A DNA stretch of 64,000 nucleotides from Streptomyces litmocidini (GTDB taxonomy: Bacteria; Actinomycetota; Actinomycetes; Streptomycetales; Streptomycetaceae), in the NCBI RefSeq assembly GCF_014649755.1, contig NZ_BMTQ01000017.1, forward strand, positions 1-64,000, read 5' to 3'. The first letter of the stretch is position 1. Each line of letters begins with the position of its first letter. Positions 32,175 through 43,481 of the stretch are shown here, one piece after another. The position numbers and the translations under genes were made by a program. The notes beneath the pieces were generated by a model, which made no database searches, was not told the DNA's origin, and saw nothing but the letters and a program-made list of their open reading frames with translations.

Positions 32175-33245
32175 ATGTCGAAGCTCGGCGATCTCGGCGC
32201 CCGACTCCACCGCGGTGAGGTCGGTTACGACTTCATCGGCAACCGCAAGATCTGGTATGGCCTGTCCATCCTGATCACCATCACCGCCATCGTCGCCCTG
32301 GCCGTCCGCGGCCTCAACATGGGCATCGAGTTCCAGGGCGGCGCCGTCTTCACCACCCCGAAGACCGCCGTCTCCGTCAGCCAGGCCCAGGAGTACGCGG
32401 AGAAGGCCTCCGGCCACGACGCGATCGTCCAGGAGCTCGGCAGCGGCTCCCTGCGCATCCAGGTCGGCGGCCTCGACACCGCCAAGTCCGACCAGGTCCG
32501 CGAGGAGCTCGCCAAGGACCTGAACGTCCCCGAGGCCAAGATCGCGGCCGAGCTCGTCGGCCCCAGCTGGGGCGAGCAGATCGCGAACAAGGCCTGGACC
32601 GGCCTCGGGGTCTTCATGATCCTCGTGGTGATCTACCTGGCCATCGCCTTCGAGTGGAGGATGGCGGTCGCGGCGCTCGTCGCCCTCATCCACGACCTCA
32701 CGATCACGGTGGGCATCTACTCGCTGGTCGGCTTCGAGGTCACCGTCGGCACGGTCATCGGTCTGCTGACGATCCTCGGTTACTCGCTGTACGACACCGT
32801 CGTCGTCTTCGACTCCCTCAAGGAGCAGACGAAGGACATCACGAAGCAGACCCGCTTCACCTACAGCGAGCTGGCCAACCGCTCGATCAACGGCACCCTG
32901 GTCCGTTCGATCAACACCACCGTCGTCGCGCTGCTGCCGGTCGCCGGCCTGCTCTTCATCGGTGGCGGCGTCCTCGGCGCCGGCATGCTCAACGACATCT
33001 CGCTGTCGCTGTTCGTGGGTCTCGCCGCCGGTGCGTACTCCTCGATCTTCATCGCCACCCCGCTCGTGGCGGACCTCAAGGAGCGCGAGCCGTCGATCAA
33101 GGCGCTCAGGAAGCGGATCCTGGCCAAGCGCGCCAGCGCCGCCGCCAAGGGCGAGCCGCTGGACGCGGCGGACGACCCGTCCGCCGAGGCCGCCGTCGTG
33201 GGCCCCCGGGCGAGCCGCCGCAGCACCCGGGAGCACCGAGGATGA
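32175..33245 (+). CDS. secF: Protein translocase subunit SecF
   Basis: 356 residues, six spans with a periplasmic domain between the first two. The conserved MGIEFQGGAVF follows the first span, and GYSLYDTVVVFDSLKE lies in the fourth-span region. Partner of SecD. A cytoplasmic basic/Ala-rich tail ends the protein. Its stop overlaps the apt start (ATGA). Confidence 0.95.
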   Translation: MSKLGDLGARLHRGEVGYDFIGNRKIWYGLSILITITAIVALAVRGLNMGIEFQGGAVFTTPKTAVSVSQAQEYAEKASGHDAIVQELGSGSLRIQVGGLDTAKSDQVREELAKDLNVPEAKIAAELVGPSWGEQIANKAWTGLGVFMILVVIYLAIAFEWRMAVAALVALIHDLTITVGIYSLVGFEVTVGTVIGLLTILGYSLYDTVVVFDSLKEQTKDITKQTRFTYSELANRSINGTLVRSINTTVVALLPVAGLLFIGGGVLGAGMLNDISLSLFVGLAAGAYSSIFIATPLVADLKEREPSIKALRKRILAKRASAAAKGEPLDAADDPSAEAAVVGPRASRRSTREHRG

Positions 33246-33793
33246 CCGCGCAGGCCCAGGACGTCACCGAACTCCTGCTCAGCCGCATCCGCGACGTCCC
33301 CGACTACCCGAAGCCGGGCGTGCTGTTCAAGGACATCACGCCGCTGCTCGCGGACCCGGCGGCGTTCACGGCCCTCACCGACGCCCTCGCCGGGCTGTGC
33401 ACCGTGCACGGCGCGACGAAGATCGTCGGCCTGGAGGCCCGCGGCTTCATCCTGGCCGCCCCGGTGGCCGTCCGCGCGGGCCTGGGCTTCATCCCGGTCC
33501 GCAAGGCCGGCAAGCTCCCCGGGGCCACGCTCCGCCAGGCGTACGAGCTGGAGTACGGCACCGCCGAGATCGAGGTGCACGCCGAGGACCTGGAGGCGGG
33601 CGACCGCGTCATGGTCATCGACGACGTCCTCGCCACCGGCGGCACGGCCGAGGCGTCCATCGAGCTGATCCGCCGCGCGGGCGCCGAGGTCGCGGGCGTC
33701 GCCGTCCTCATGGAACTCGGCTTCCTCCCGGGCCGGGCCCGGCTGGAACCCGCCCTGAACGGCGCGCCGCTCACGGCGCTGATCACGGTCTGA
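33242..33793 (+). CDS. apt: Adenine phosphoribosyltransferase
   Basis: 183 residues. The PRPP-binding motif VMVIDDVLATGGTAEA lies at 123-138, with the family signature GLEARGFILAAPVA near 63-76. It salvages adenine to AMP with PRPP. The start overlaps secF, and relA follows, the conserved secDF-apt-relA order of Streptomyces. Two hairpins after the stop suggest that most transcripts end here. Confidence 0.96.
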   Translation: MTAQAQDVTELLLSRIRDVPDYPKPGVLFKDITPLLADPAAFTALTDALAGLCTVHGATKIVGLEARGFILAAPVAVRAGLGFIPVRKAGKLPGATLRQAYELEYGTAEIEVHAEDLEAGDRVMVIDDVLATGGTAEASIELIRRAGAEVAGVAVLMELGFLPGRARLEPALNGAPLTALITV

Positions 33794-33794
33794 C

Positions 33795-33844
33795 ATCGGG
33801 GACCACCCCGATCGGGGCGCTCCGGGGAATCCCCGGGGCGCCCC
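33795..33844 (+). terminator. Two tandem hairpins after apt
   Basis: Hairpin 1 is ATCGGGG/CCCCGAT (33795-33812, loop ACCA). Hairpin 2 is a 14-bp stem GGGGCGCTCCGGGG/CCCCGGGGCGCCCC with an AAT loop (33814-33844). Together they probably end or weaken read-through into relA. Confidence 0.7.
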
Positions 33845-33939
33845 TCCGCGTTCTCCTGGACGACCCCGGTTCCCGAGGCGCTGCCCGGTCGGAGGCCGTC
33901 CGAAACCCGGGTGCGTGAGCACGGTCGGTCCTGGCTCGA

Positions 33940-33945
33940 TACCAT
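33940..33945 (+). promoter_or_regulatory. Putative -10 of relA
   Basis: TACCAT with TGAGCA 18 bases upstream, about 75 bases before the relA start. Pattern only. Confidence 0.4.
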
Positions 33946-34019
33946 GGGTTTTCCGGGCCTGACCGGGGGACCCGGAACCTCCCCCAGACCCCGTCCGGGG
34001 GGACCCCAGAGGAGCGCTC

Positions 34020-36482
<2,463 letters not shown>

Positions 36483-36492
36483 CGGCACGCAC

Positions 36493-36531
36493 GAGGAAGG
36501 CCCCCCGGCGCTATGCCGGGGGGCCTTCCTC
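36493..36531. terminator. Bidirectional terminator between relA and the DUF349 gene
   Basis: 17-bp perfect stem (36493-36509 with 36515-36531) and a GCTAT loop between convergent genes. Confidence 0.85.
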
Positions 36532-36551
36532 GTACCACGGGGGCCGGGGCG

Positions 36552-37781
36552 TCAGCCGCCGAACTCCTCCAGGCCCTTCAGCGCCTGGTCGAGCAGGGCC
36601 TGACGGCCCTCCAGCTCGCGCGACAGCTTGTCGGCCTTGGCGTCGTTGCCGGCCGCGCGGGCGGCGTCGATCTGCTTGCGCAGCTTCTCGACGGCGTCCT
36701 GGAGCTGGCCGGTCAGACCCGCGGCACGCGCACGCGCCTCCGGGTTCGTCCGGCGCCACTCGGCCTCCTCGGCCTCCTGGATCGCCCGCTCCACCGCGTG
36801 CATCCGGCCCTCGACCTTGGGACGGGCGTCACGCGGGACGTGGCCGATGGCCTCCCAGCGCTCGTTGAGGGAACGGAAGGCCGCGCGCGCCGCCTTCAGG
36901 TCCGTCACCGGCACCAGCTTCTCGGCCTCGGCCGCGAGGTCCTCCTTCAGCTTGAGGTTCTCGGTCTGCTCCGCGTCCCGCTCGGCGAAGACCTCGCCGC
37001 GCGCCGCGAAGAAGACGTCCTGGGCGCCGCGGAAGCGGTTCCACAGGTCGTCCTCGTGCTCGCGCTGGGCGCGGCCGGCCGCCTTCCAGTCCGCCATCAG
37101 TTCGCGGTAGCGGGCCGCCGTGTTGCCCCAGTCCGTGGAGTTCGACAGCGACTCCGCCTCGGCGACCAGACGCTCCTTCGCCTTGCGGGCGTCCTCGCGC
37201 TGGGCGTCCAGGGACGCGAAGTGGGCCTTGCGGCGCTTCGAGAACGCCGAACGGGCGTGCGAGAAGCGGTGCCACAGCTCGTCGTCGGACTTGCGGTCGA
37301 GCCGGGGAAGGCCCTTCCAGGTGTCCACGAGCGCCCGCAGCCGCTCGCCCGCGGAACGCCACTGCTCGCTCTGGGCCAGCTCCTCGGCCTCGGAGACCAG
37401 CTTCTCCTTGGCGGCACGCGCCTCGTCGGTCTGCTTGGCCTTCTGGGCCCTGCGCTCCTCGCGGCGCGAGTCGACCGTCTCGACGAGCTTGTCGAGGCGG
37501 GCCGAGAGCGCGGCCAGGTCGCCGACGGCGTGGTGCTCGTCGACCTGGTGCCGGATGTGCTCGATCGCCGCGGTGGCGTCCTTCGCCGAGAGGTCGGTGG
37601 TCCTCACCCGCTTCTCGAGGAGGCCGATCTCGACAACCAAGCCCTCGTACTTGCGCTCGAAGTAGGCCAGGGCCTCCTCAGGGGTGCCGGCCTGCCACGA
37701 TCCGACGACCTTCTCGCCCTCGGCCGTCCGCACGTACACGGTGCCCGTCTCGTCGACGCGGCCCCACGGGTCGCTGCTCAC
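36552..37781 (-). CDS. DUF349 domain-containing protein
   Basis: 409 residues, almost wholly helical and charged. An N-terminal beta segment (SDPWGRVDETGTVYVRT) is followed by repeated DUF349 units, each with a W and conserved LWxRF (DELWHRFSHAR, DDLWNRFRGAQ). Long coiled-coil-like stretches fill the rest. DUF349 proteins are of unknown biochemistry. The GTG start at 37781 is preceded by GAGGAGG. TAGATT on the coding strand (37900-37905) could be its -10. Confidence 0.85.
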   Translation of the reverse strand: MSSDPWGRVDETGTVYVRTAEGEKVVGSWQAGTPEEALAYFERKYEGLVVEIGLLEKRVRTTDLSAKDATAAIEHIRHQVDEHHAVGDLAALSARLDKLVETVDSRREERRAQKAKQTDEARAAKEKLVSEAEELAQSEQWRSAGERLRALVDTWKGLPRLDRKSDDELWHRFSHARSAFSKRRKAHFASLDAQREDARKAKERLVAEAESLSNSTDWGNTAARYRELMADWKAAGRAQREHEDDLWNRFRGAQDVFFAARGEVFAERDAEQTENLKLKEDLAAEAEKLVPVTDLKAARAAFRSLNERWEAIGHVPRDARPKVEGRMHAVERAIQEAEEAEWRRTNPEARARAAGLTGQLQDAVEKLRKQIDAARAAGNDAKADKLSRELEGRQALLDQALKGLEEFGG

Positions 37782-38005
37782 AGCGCCTCCTCACCATGAT
37801 GCCGTCGCGGGGTCGTACCCCCCGGGCATCGTCCACAGTTTCCCGGCGGGCCTCGCCCGCCTTCCGCAGCGCGGCCGACGGCCCACGCTGCACAACGCCA
37901 ATCTAGGCGAACGGCGGCCCGGCTGTCCGCACTCAGCGCGACCGAGATTCGGCGGCCGCGCGCGCGTGCTCACGAAAGGTCAGGCGCGCGTGCGGACGAG
38001 CGGGC

Positions 38006-38803
38006 TCACTTCTTCGCGACGGTCGCCTTCTCGATGGTGACGGGCTTCTTCGGAGCACCGTCCGTCGCACCGCCCTCGACGCCCGCCTTCGCCACGTCCT
38101 GGACCGCCTCGAGGCCGGCCGCGTCGATCTTCCCGAAGGGGGTGTAGGTCGGCGGCAGCTTGGTGTCCTTGTAGACGAGGAAGAACTGCGAGCCGCCGGA
38201 TCCCGGCTGCCCGGTGTTGGCCATCGCGACGGTGCCGGCCGGGAAGGTCACGGTGCCGTCCGCGCCCGCCTTGCCGAGGGCGCCCAGGTTCTCGTCGGGG
38301 ATCGTGTAGCCGGGGCCGCCGGTGCCGTCGCCCTTGGGGTCGCCGCACTGGAGCACGTAGATGCCCTGGGTCGTGAGGCGGTGGCACTTGGTCCCGTCGA
38401 AGTACTTCTTGTCCGCGAGGTGCTTGAACGAGTTCACCGTGTGCGGGGTCTTCGCCGCCTCCATGGTGATCGTGATGTCGCCCTCGTTCGTCTTCAGGGC
38501 CATCGCGTACGTGGCCTTCGTGTCCACGGTCAGCTTCGGCTCCGGGCTCTTCGACTCGCTCTCCGTGGGCGTCGGGGTGCCGGTCGGGTTCTCGGCCGCC
38601 GCGCCGTCCGATCCCTTCGAGGAGTCGTCCGTCAGCGCCACGGAGGCGTACACGGCGCCGCCCGCGGCCAGCACCACCGCGAGGGCGGCCGCGATGACGG
38701 TGTTGCGGCGCTTCGCCTTGCGCCGGTTCTCCTCCCGCCGCTGCTGCTGCCGCGCGTACTTCTCCCTGGCAAGCTGCCGCCGCCGCTGATCGCTGGTGAC
38801 CAC
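38006..38803 (-). CDS. Membrane-anchored cyclophilin-type peptidyl-prolyl isomerase
   Basis: 265 residues. A basic cytoplasmic N-terminus (1-32) precedes one membrane span (about 33-56, TVIAAALAVVLAAGGAVYASV), a Ser/Pro/Thr/Glu linker (58-90) and an external cyclophilin domain. Kept elements are FDGTKCHRL (catalytic-arginine region), GSGGSQFFL and PTYTPFGKI. It likely helps folding of exported proteins. GTG start after AAGGAG. The 224-bp gap before the DUF349 gene shows only a GGCGGGC/GCCCGCC hairpin (37846-37862) and a promoter-like TAGATT. Confidence 0.88.
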   Translation of the reverse strand: MVTSDQRRRQLAREKYARQQQRREENRRKAKRRNTVIAAALAVVLAAGGAVYASVALTDDSSKGSDGAAAENPTGTPTPTESESKSPEPKLTVDTKATYAMALKTNEGDITITMEAAKTPHTVNSFKHLADKKYFDGTKCHRLTTQGIYVLQCGDPKGDGTGGPGYTIPDENLGALGKAGADGTVTFPAGTVAMANTGQPGSGGSQFFLVYKDTKLPPTYTPFGKIDAAGLEAVQDVAKAGVEGGATDGAPKKPVTIEKATVAKK

Positions 38804-38965
38804 CGGGTCCGCTCCTTGTCGCTCGTCTGTTCCTGTCCTGGCCGGATGTGCCCGTACCGTATACGGGTTGGCTGTGGAAGCGGCACCGCCGGTAGGCTCT
38901 GATCTGCCGCATTCCGTGTTTCCACGAGTTCCGCGCCTCCGTGCCGGACGACCCTAAGGACGAAC

Positions 38966-39673
38966 GTGCTGATTGCCGGGTTCCCCGCCGGGGCCTGGGG
39001 GACCAACTGCTATCTGGTCGCCCCCGCCGCAGGCGAGGAGTGCGTGATCATCGACCCCGGCCACCAGGCCGCTCAGGGTGTCGAGGAGACGCTGAAGAAG
39101 CATCGGCTCAAGCCCGTCGCCGTCGTCCTCACCCATGGACACATCGACCACGTCGCCTCCGTCGTTCCGGTGTGCGGCGCCCATGACGTCCCCGCGTGGA
39201 TCCACCCGTCCGACCGCTACATGATGAGCGACCCGGAGAAGGCCCTCGGCCGCTCCATCGGGATGCCCCTCATGGGCGAGCTGACCGTGGGAGAGCCCGA
39301 CGACGTGCGCGAGCTCACCGACGGCGCCCGGCTGAAGCTCGCCGGTCTGGAGTTCTCCGTCGCCCACGCGCCCGGTCATACCAAGGGGTCGGTGACCTTC
39401 CGGATGCCCGAGACCGCGGAGATCCCCTCCGTGTTCTTCTCCGGGGATCTGCTGTTCGCCGGCTCCATCGGACGCACCGACCTTCCCGGCGGTGACATGG
39501 ACGAGATGCTCGCGTCGCTGGCCCGCGTGTGCCTGCCGCTCGACAACTCGACCGTGGTCCTGTCGGGACACGGTCCCCAGACGACCATCGGCCAGGAGCG
39601 CGCCACGAACCCCTATCTGAGGGACGTGGCCGCCGGCCTCGGGAGCGCGGACGCTCCCCGACGAGGAATGTGA
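38966..39673 (+). CDS. MBL fold metallo-hydrolase (glyoxalase II-like)
   Basis: 235 residues, metallo-beta-lactamase fold. THGHIDH at 56-62 binds the metals, with further ligands in the VAHAPGHTKGS segment, the FFSGDLLFAGSIGR segment (metal-bridging aspartate) and LSGHGPQT. It probably hydrolyses a thioester such as S-lactoyl-mycothiol or a related compound; the substrate is not fixed by sequence. It is placed directly before hisS (10 bases), an arrangement common in actinomycetes. Divergent from the cyclophilin gene. Confidence 0.85.
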   Translation: MLIAGFPAGAWGTNCYLVAPAAGEECVIIDPGHQAAQGVEETLKKHRLKPVAVVLTHGHIDHVASVVPVCGAHDVPAWIHPSDRYMMSDPEKALGRSIGMPLMGELTVGEPDDVRELTDGARLKLAGLEFSVAHAPGHTKGSVTFRMPETAEIPSVFFSGDLLFAGSIGRTDLPGGDMDEMLASLARVCLPLDNSTVVLSGHGPQTTIGQERATNPYLRDVAAGLGSADAPRRGM

Positions 39674-39683
39674 CGAGAATTTC

Positions 39684-40946
39684 GTGAGCACCTTCAAGGC
39701 CCCCAAGGGCACGTACGACCTGATCCCGCCGCGCTCGGCGAAGTTCCTGGCCGTGCGCGACACGATCGCCGCCCAGGTGAAGAACGCCGGCTACGGCTAC
39801 GTCGAGACGCCCGGCTTCGAGGACGTCAGCCTCTTCTCCCGCGGTGTCGGCGAGTCCACCGACATCGTCAGCAAGGAGATGTACACCCTCACGACGAAGG
39901 GCGGCGACCAGCTCGCCCTGCGTCCCGAGGGCACCGCCTCCGTGCTGCGCGCGGCCCTGGAGGCCAACCTGCACAAGCAGGGCAACCTCCCGGTCAAGCT
40001 CTGGTACTCGGGCTCGTACTACCGCTACGAGCGCCAGCAGGCGGGCCGCTACAGGCACTTCTCGCAGGTCGGCGCCGAGGCCATCGGCACGGAGGACCCG
40101 GCGCTCGACGCCGAGCTGATCATCCTGGCCGACCAGGCGTACCGCACCCTCGGCCTGCGCGACTACCGCATCCTGCTGAACTCCCTCGGCGACAAGGAAT
40201 GCCGCCCCGTCTACCGCGAGGCCCTGCAGACCTTCCTGCGCGGCCTCGACCTCGACGAGGAGACCCTGCGCCGCGCCGAGATCAACCCGCTGCGCGTCCT
40301 CGACGACAAGCGGGCCGACGTCCAGAAGCAGCTGGTCGACGCGCCGCTCCTGCGCGACTACCTGTGCGACGCGTGCAAGGCGTACCACGAGGAGGTGCGC
40401 GCCCTGATCACCGCGGCGGGCGTCGTCTTCGAGGACGACCCGAAGCTGGTGCGCGGCCTGGACTACTACACCCGGACCACCTTCGAGTTCGTGCACGGCG
40501 GTCTCGGCTCGCAGTCCGCGGTCGGCGGCGGCGGCCGCTACGACGGCCTCTCCGAGATGATCGGCGGCCCCGCGCTGCCGTCGGTGGGCTGGGCGCTCGG
40601 CGTGGACCGCACGGTCCTCGCCCTGGAGGCGGAGGGCGTCGAGCTCGACCTCCCCGCGGCCACCAGCGTCTTCGCCGTCGCCCTCGGCGAGGAGGCCCGC
40701 CGGCTCCTCTTCGGCAAGGTCACCGAGCTCCGCAGGGCCGGCGTCGCCGCCGACTTCTCCTTCGGCGGCAAGGGCCTCAAGGGCGCCATGAAGGACGCCA
40801 ACCGCTCGGGCGCCCGCCTCGCCGTCGTCGCCGGTGAGCGCGACCTGGCCGAGGGCGTCGTGCAGCTCAAGGACATGGAGTCCGGCGAGCAGCAGGCCGT
40901 CGCCCTGGACGGTCTCGTCGAGGCCGTCCGGGCCAGGCTGGCCTGA
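39684..40946 (+). CDS. hisS: Histidyl-tRNA synthetase
   Basis: 420 residues, class II synthetase. It opens with FKAPKGTYDLIPP (motif 1 region), motif 2 is SGSYYRYERQQAGRYRHFSQ, the histidine-specific block is VRGLDYYTRTTFEF, and motif 3 lies in ALPSVGWALGVDRTVLAL. The anticodon-binding domain is C-terminal. It charges tRNA-His. GTG start 10 bases after the MBL gene, so they are co-transcribed. A strong terminator follows. Confidence 0.97.
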   Translation: MSTFKAPKGTYDLIPPRSAKFLAVRDTIAAQVKNAGYGYVETPGFEDVSLFSRGVGESTDIVSKEMYTLTTKGGDQLALRPEGTASVLRAALEANLHKQGNLPVKLWYSGSYYRYERQQAGRYRHFSQVGAEAIGTEDPALDAELIILADQAYRTLGLRDYRILLNSLGDKECRPVYREALQTFLRGLDLDEETLRRAEINPLRVLDDKRADVQKQLVDAPLLRDYLCDACKAYHEEVRALITAAGVVFEDDPKLVRGLDYYTRTTFEFVHGGLGSQSAVGGGGRYDGLSEMIGGPALPSVGWALGVDRTVLALEAEGVELDLPAATSVFAVALGEEARRLLFGKVTELRRAGVAADFSFGGKGLKGAMKDANRSGARLAVVAGERDLAEGVVQLKDMESGEQQAVALDGLVEAVRARLA

Positions 40947-40956
40947 TCCGACGCGG

Positions 40957-40993
40957 GGAAGGGCCCGGACCACACCGTGGTCCGGGCCCTTCC
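40957..40993 (+). terminator. Terminator after hisS
   Basis: 17-bp perfect stem (40957-40973 with 40977-40993) with an ACC loop, followed by TTATCC. Confidence 0.85.
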
Positions 40994-41078
40994 TTATCCT
41001 CCGCGAACGGCCCGACGACAGGTCCGTGTTGCAGAATGACCGTGCCCACAAGGCCGGTCGAGCGAGGGAAAAGGTGAC

Positions 41079-41705
41079 ATGGCGAAGGCAGCGGAGGACG
41101 AGATCGCGTCCGGCCGGGACGGCGACGGCACGATCGGGGCGAGCCGGGCCCTCTCCTGGCTCCTCGTGATCACCGGAGCGGCCGGGCTGCTCGCCGCCTG
41201 GGTCATCACCATCGACAAGTTCAAGCTCCTGGAGGACCCGAACTTCACCCCGGGCTGCAGCCTCAACCCGATCGTCTCCTGCGGCAACATCATGAAGAGC
41301 GAGCAGGCCTCGGTCTTCGGCTTCCCGAACCCGATGCTCGGCCTCGTCACGTACGGCATGGTGGTCGCGATCGGCGTGGGCCTGCTCGCCGGAGCCCGCT
41401 ACCGCGGCTGGTACTGGCTCGGCCTCAACGCCGGGACGCTCTTCGGCGTCGGCTTCTGCACCTGGCTGATGTACCAGTCGCTGTACGAGATCAACTCGCT
41501 CTGCCTGTGGTGCTGCCTGGCCTGGACCGCCACCATCGTCATGTTCTGGTACGTGACCTCGCACAACGTGCGCCGCGGCGTCATCCCCGCCCCCGCCGGC
41601 CTGAAGACCTTCTTCGACGAGTTCACCTGGATCCTGCCCGTCCTGCACATCGGGATCATCGGCATGCTGATCCTGACCCGCTGGTGGGACTTCTGGACGG
41701 GCTGA
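41079..41705 (+). CDS. Vitamin K epoxide reductase (VKOR) family protein
   Basis: 208 residues with about five membrane spans. The VKOR cysteines are present: C60 and C68 in the loop (CSLNPIVSC) and the CLWC pair C142/C145. Bacterial VKOR reoxidises a DsbA-like partner and passes electrons to quinone, so it forms disulphides in exported proteins. No partner gene is adjacent. The ATG is at 41079, 85 bases after the hisS terminator; rarA follows. Confidence 0.9.
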   Translation: MAKAAEDEIASGRDGDGTIGASRALSWLLVITGAAGLLAAWVITIDKFKLLEDPNFTPGCSLNPIVSCGNIMKSEQASVFGFPNPMLGLVTYGMVVAIGVGLLAGARYRGWYWLGLNAGTLFGVGFCTWLMYQSLYEINSLCLWCCLAWTATIVMFWYVTSHNVRRGVIPAPAGLKTFFDEFTWILPVLHIGIIGMLILTRWWDFWTG

Positions 41706-41734
41706 GCCGTGACGGCTCTGTCGGTGTCCTGACT

Positions 41735-41740
41735 TAGGCT
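41735..41740 (+). promoter_or_regulatory. -10 element of rarA (leaderless)
   Basis: TAGGCT lies eight bases before the GTG at 41749; no ribosome-binding site is present. Confidence 0.5.
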
Positions 41741-41748
41741 TCGTCACT

Positions 41749-43104
41749 GTGGAGCCCGACCTCTTTACCGCAGCAGCCGAAGACCGCCAGGAGAAGGACC
41801 CGTCCAGCAGCCCCCTGGCCGTCCGGATGCGCCCCCGCACCCTCGACGAGGTGGTGGGCCAGCAGCACCTGCTCAAGCCCGGGTCGCCGCTGCGCCGGCT
41901 CGTCGGCGACGGTGACGGCGGTCCCGCCGGCGCCTCCTCGGTGATCCTCTGGGGCCCGCCGGGCATCGGGAAGACCACCCTCGCGTACGTCGTCTCGAAG
42001 GCCACGAACAAGCGCTTCGTGGAGCTCTCCGCGATCACCGCCGGCGTCAAGGAGGTCCGGGCCGTCATCGACGGCGCCCGGCGCGCGGTCGGCGGCTTCG
42101 GCAAGGAGACCGTCCTCTTCCTCGACGAGATCCACCGCTTCTCCAAGGCCCAGCAGGACTCGCTCCTGCCGGCCGTCGAGAACCGCTGGGTCACGCTGAT
42201 CGCCGCCACCACGGAGAACCCGTACTTCTCCGTGATCTCCCCGCTCCTCTCCCGCTCCCTGCTCCTCACCCTGGAGCCGTTGACCGACGAGGACCTGAAG
42301 GGCCTGATGGCCCGGGCCCTCACCGACGAGCGGGGGCTCGGCGGGGCCGTGACCCTGCCGGAGGACGCCGAGGCGCACCTCCTGCGCGTCGCGGGCGGCG
42401 ACGCCCGGCGGGCCCTGACCGCCCTGGAGGCGGCGGCCGGCGCGGCGATCGCCAAGGGCGAGGCGGAGATCACCCTGCAGACCGTCGAGGAGACCGTCGA
42501 CCGCGCGGCCGTGAAGTACGACCGGGACGGCGACCAGCACTACGACGTGGCCAGCGCGCTCATCAAGTCGATCCGCGGCTCGGACGTGGACGCGGCCCTG
42601 CACTATCTGGCGCGGATGATCGAGGCGGGGGAGGACCCGCGCTTCATCGCCCGCCGGCTCATGATCTCCGCGAGCGAGGACATCGGCCTCGCCGACCCCA
42701 ACGCCCTGCCGATCGCCGTCGCCGCCGCCCAGGCCGTCGCCATGATCGGCTTCCCCGAGGCGGCCCTCACCCTGAGCCACGCCACCATCGCCCTGGCGCT
42801 GGCCCCGAAGTCGAACGCGGCGACGACCGCGATCGGTGCCGCCCTCGCCGACGTGCGGGGCGGCCTGGCGGGCGCGGTCCCGCCGCACCTGCGCGACGGC
42901 CACTACAAGGGCGCGGCCAAGCTCGGCCACGCACAGGGCTATGTGTACCCCCACGACGTGCCGGGCGGCATCGCGGCCCAGCAGTACGCGCCGGACACGA
43001 TCCACGGCCGCCGGTACTACGAGCCCACCCGCTACGGCGCGGAGGCGAGATACGCGGACGTGGTGGAGCGGGTGAGGGAACGGCTGAGGGGCGAGGGGGG
43101 CTAG
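41749..43104 (+). CDS. rarA: Replication-associated recombination protein A (RarA/MgsA AAA ATPase)
   Basis: 451 residues. Walker A is GPPGIGKTT (69-77) and Walker B LFLDEIHRF (123-131). A C-terminal tetramerisation domain ends with YVYPHDVPGGIAAQQYAPD. RarA acts at stalled replication forks and interacts with SSB and DNA ends in other bacteria. GTG start, probably leaderless. It precedes the rpsD leader. Confidence 0.93.
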   Translation: MEPDLFTAAAEDRQEKDPSSSPLAVRMRPRTLDEVVGQQHLLKPGSPLRRLVGDGDGGPAGASSVILWGPPGIGKTTLAYVVSKATNKRFVELSAITAGVKEVRAVIDGARRAVGGFGKETVLFLDEIHRFSKAQQDSLLPAVENRWVTLIAATTENPYFSVISPLLSRSLLLTLEPLTDEDLKGLMARALTDERGLGGAVTLPEDAEAHLLRVAGGDARRALTALEAAAGAAIAKGEAEITLQTVEETVDRAAVKYDRDGDQHYDVASALIKSIRGSDVDAALHYLARMIEAGEDPRFIARRLMISASEDIGLADPNALPIAVAAAQAVAMIGFPEAALTLSHATIALALAPKSNAATTAIGAALADVRGGLAGAVPPHLRDGHYKGAAKLGHAQGYVYPHDVPGGIAAQQYAPDTIHGRRYYEPTRYGAEARYADVVERVRERLRGEGG

Positions 43105-43481
43105 CGGGCGTCTTGCCGCTCAGGCCCCGGAGAGCCGGCGGTGCGAGCGCGCCCTCCGGAGCCGGTACACTGGTCCGGATCGCTGCGTCCCGTGTCCGAC
43201 CCCGGTCGGCACCACCAGAACGGGACAGTCAGCAGGAGACCCGGCCCTCGGGCGGGGTTTCCAGGAGCGTCGCGCACCTTCGAAGGTGTCGCGTGCCACC
43301 CATCACCACCCGGATTCCCGGGAACGGCGATGGGTCGTTCGCGTGCTGCACGTATGTGCCCAGACCCGGGAGCGGCTGCCCGACAGGTCCGTCCCGACGG
43401 ACCGGACGGGTTTTCCGGGCTGCGGATGCGACCTCCCTAACCCTGGTGAAGCCGTATTCGTTCAGATAGAGAGGTTGGTTC
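43105..43481 (+). promoter_or_regulatory. rpsD promoter and long structured leader
   Basis: A TACACT hexamer (43166-43171) is a plausible -10, giving a leader of about 300 nt with no open frame I trust. Hairpins seen are CCGACC/GGTCGG (43196-43209), CACCTTCGAAGGTG (43275-43288), ACCCATC/GATGGGT (43298-43335, enclosing TTCCCGGGAA) and GGTCCGTC/GACGGACC (43386-43403), the last followed by GGGTTTT. S4 regulates its own synthesis in other bacteria, so autoregulation is a fair guess. Confidence 0.5.
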
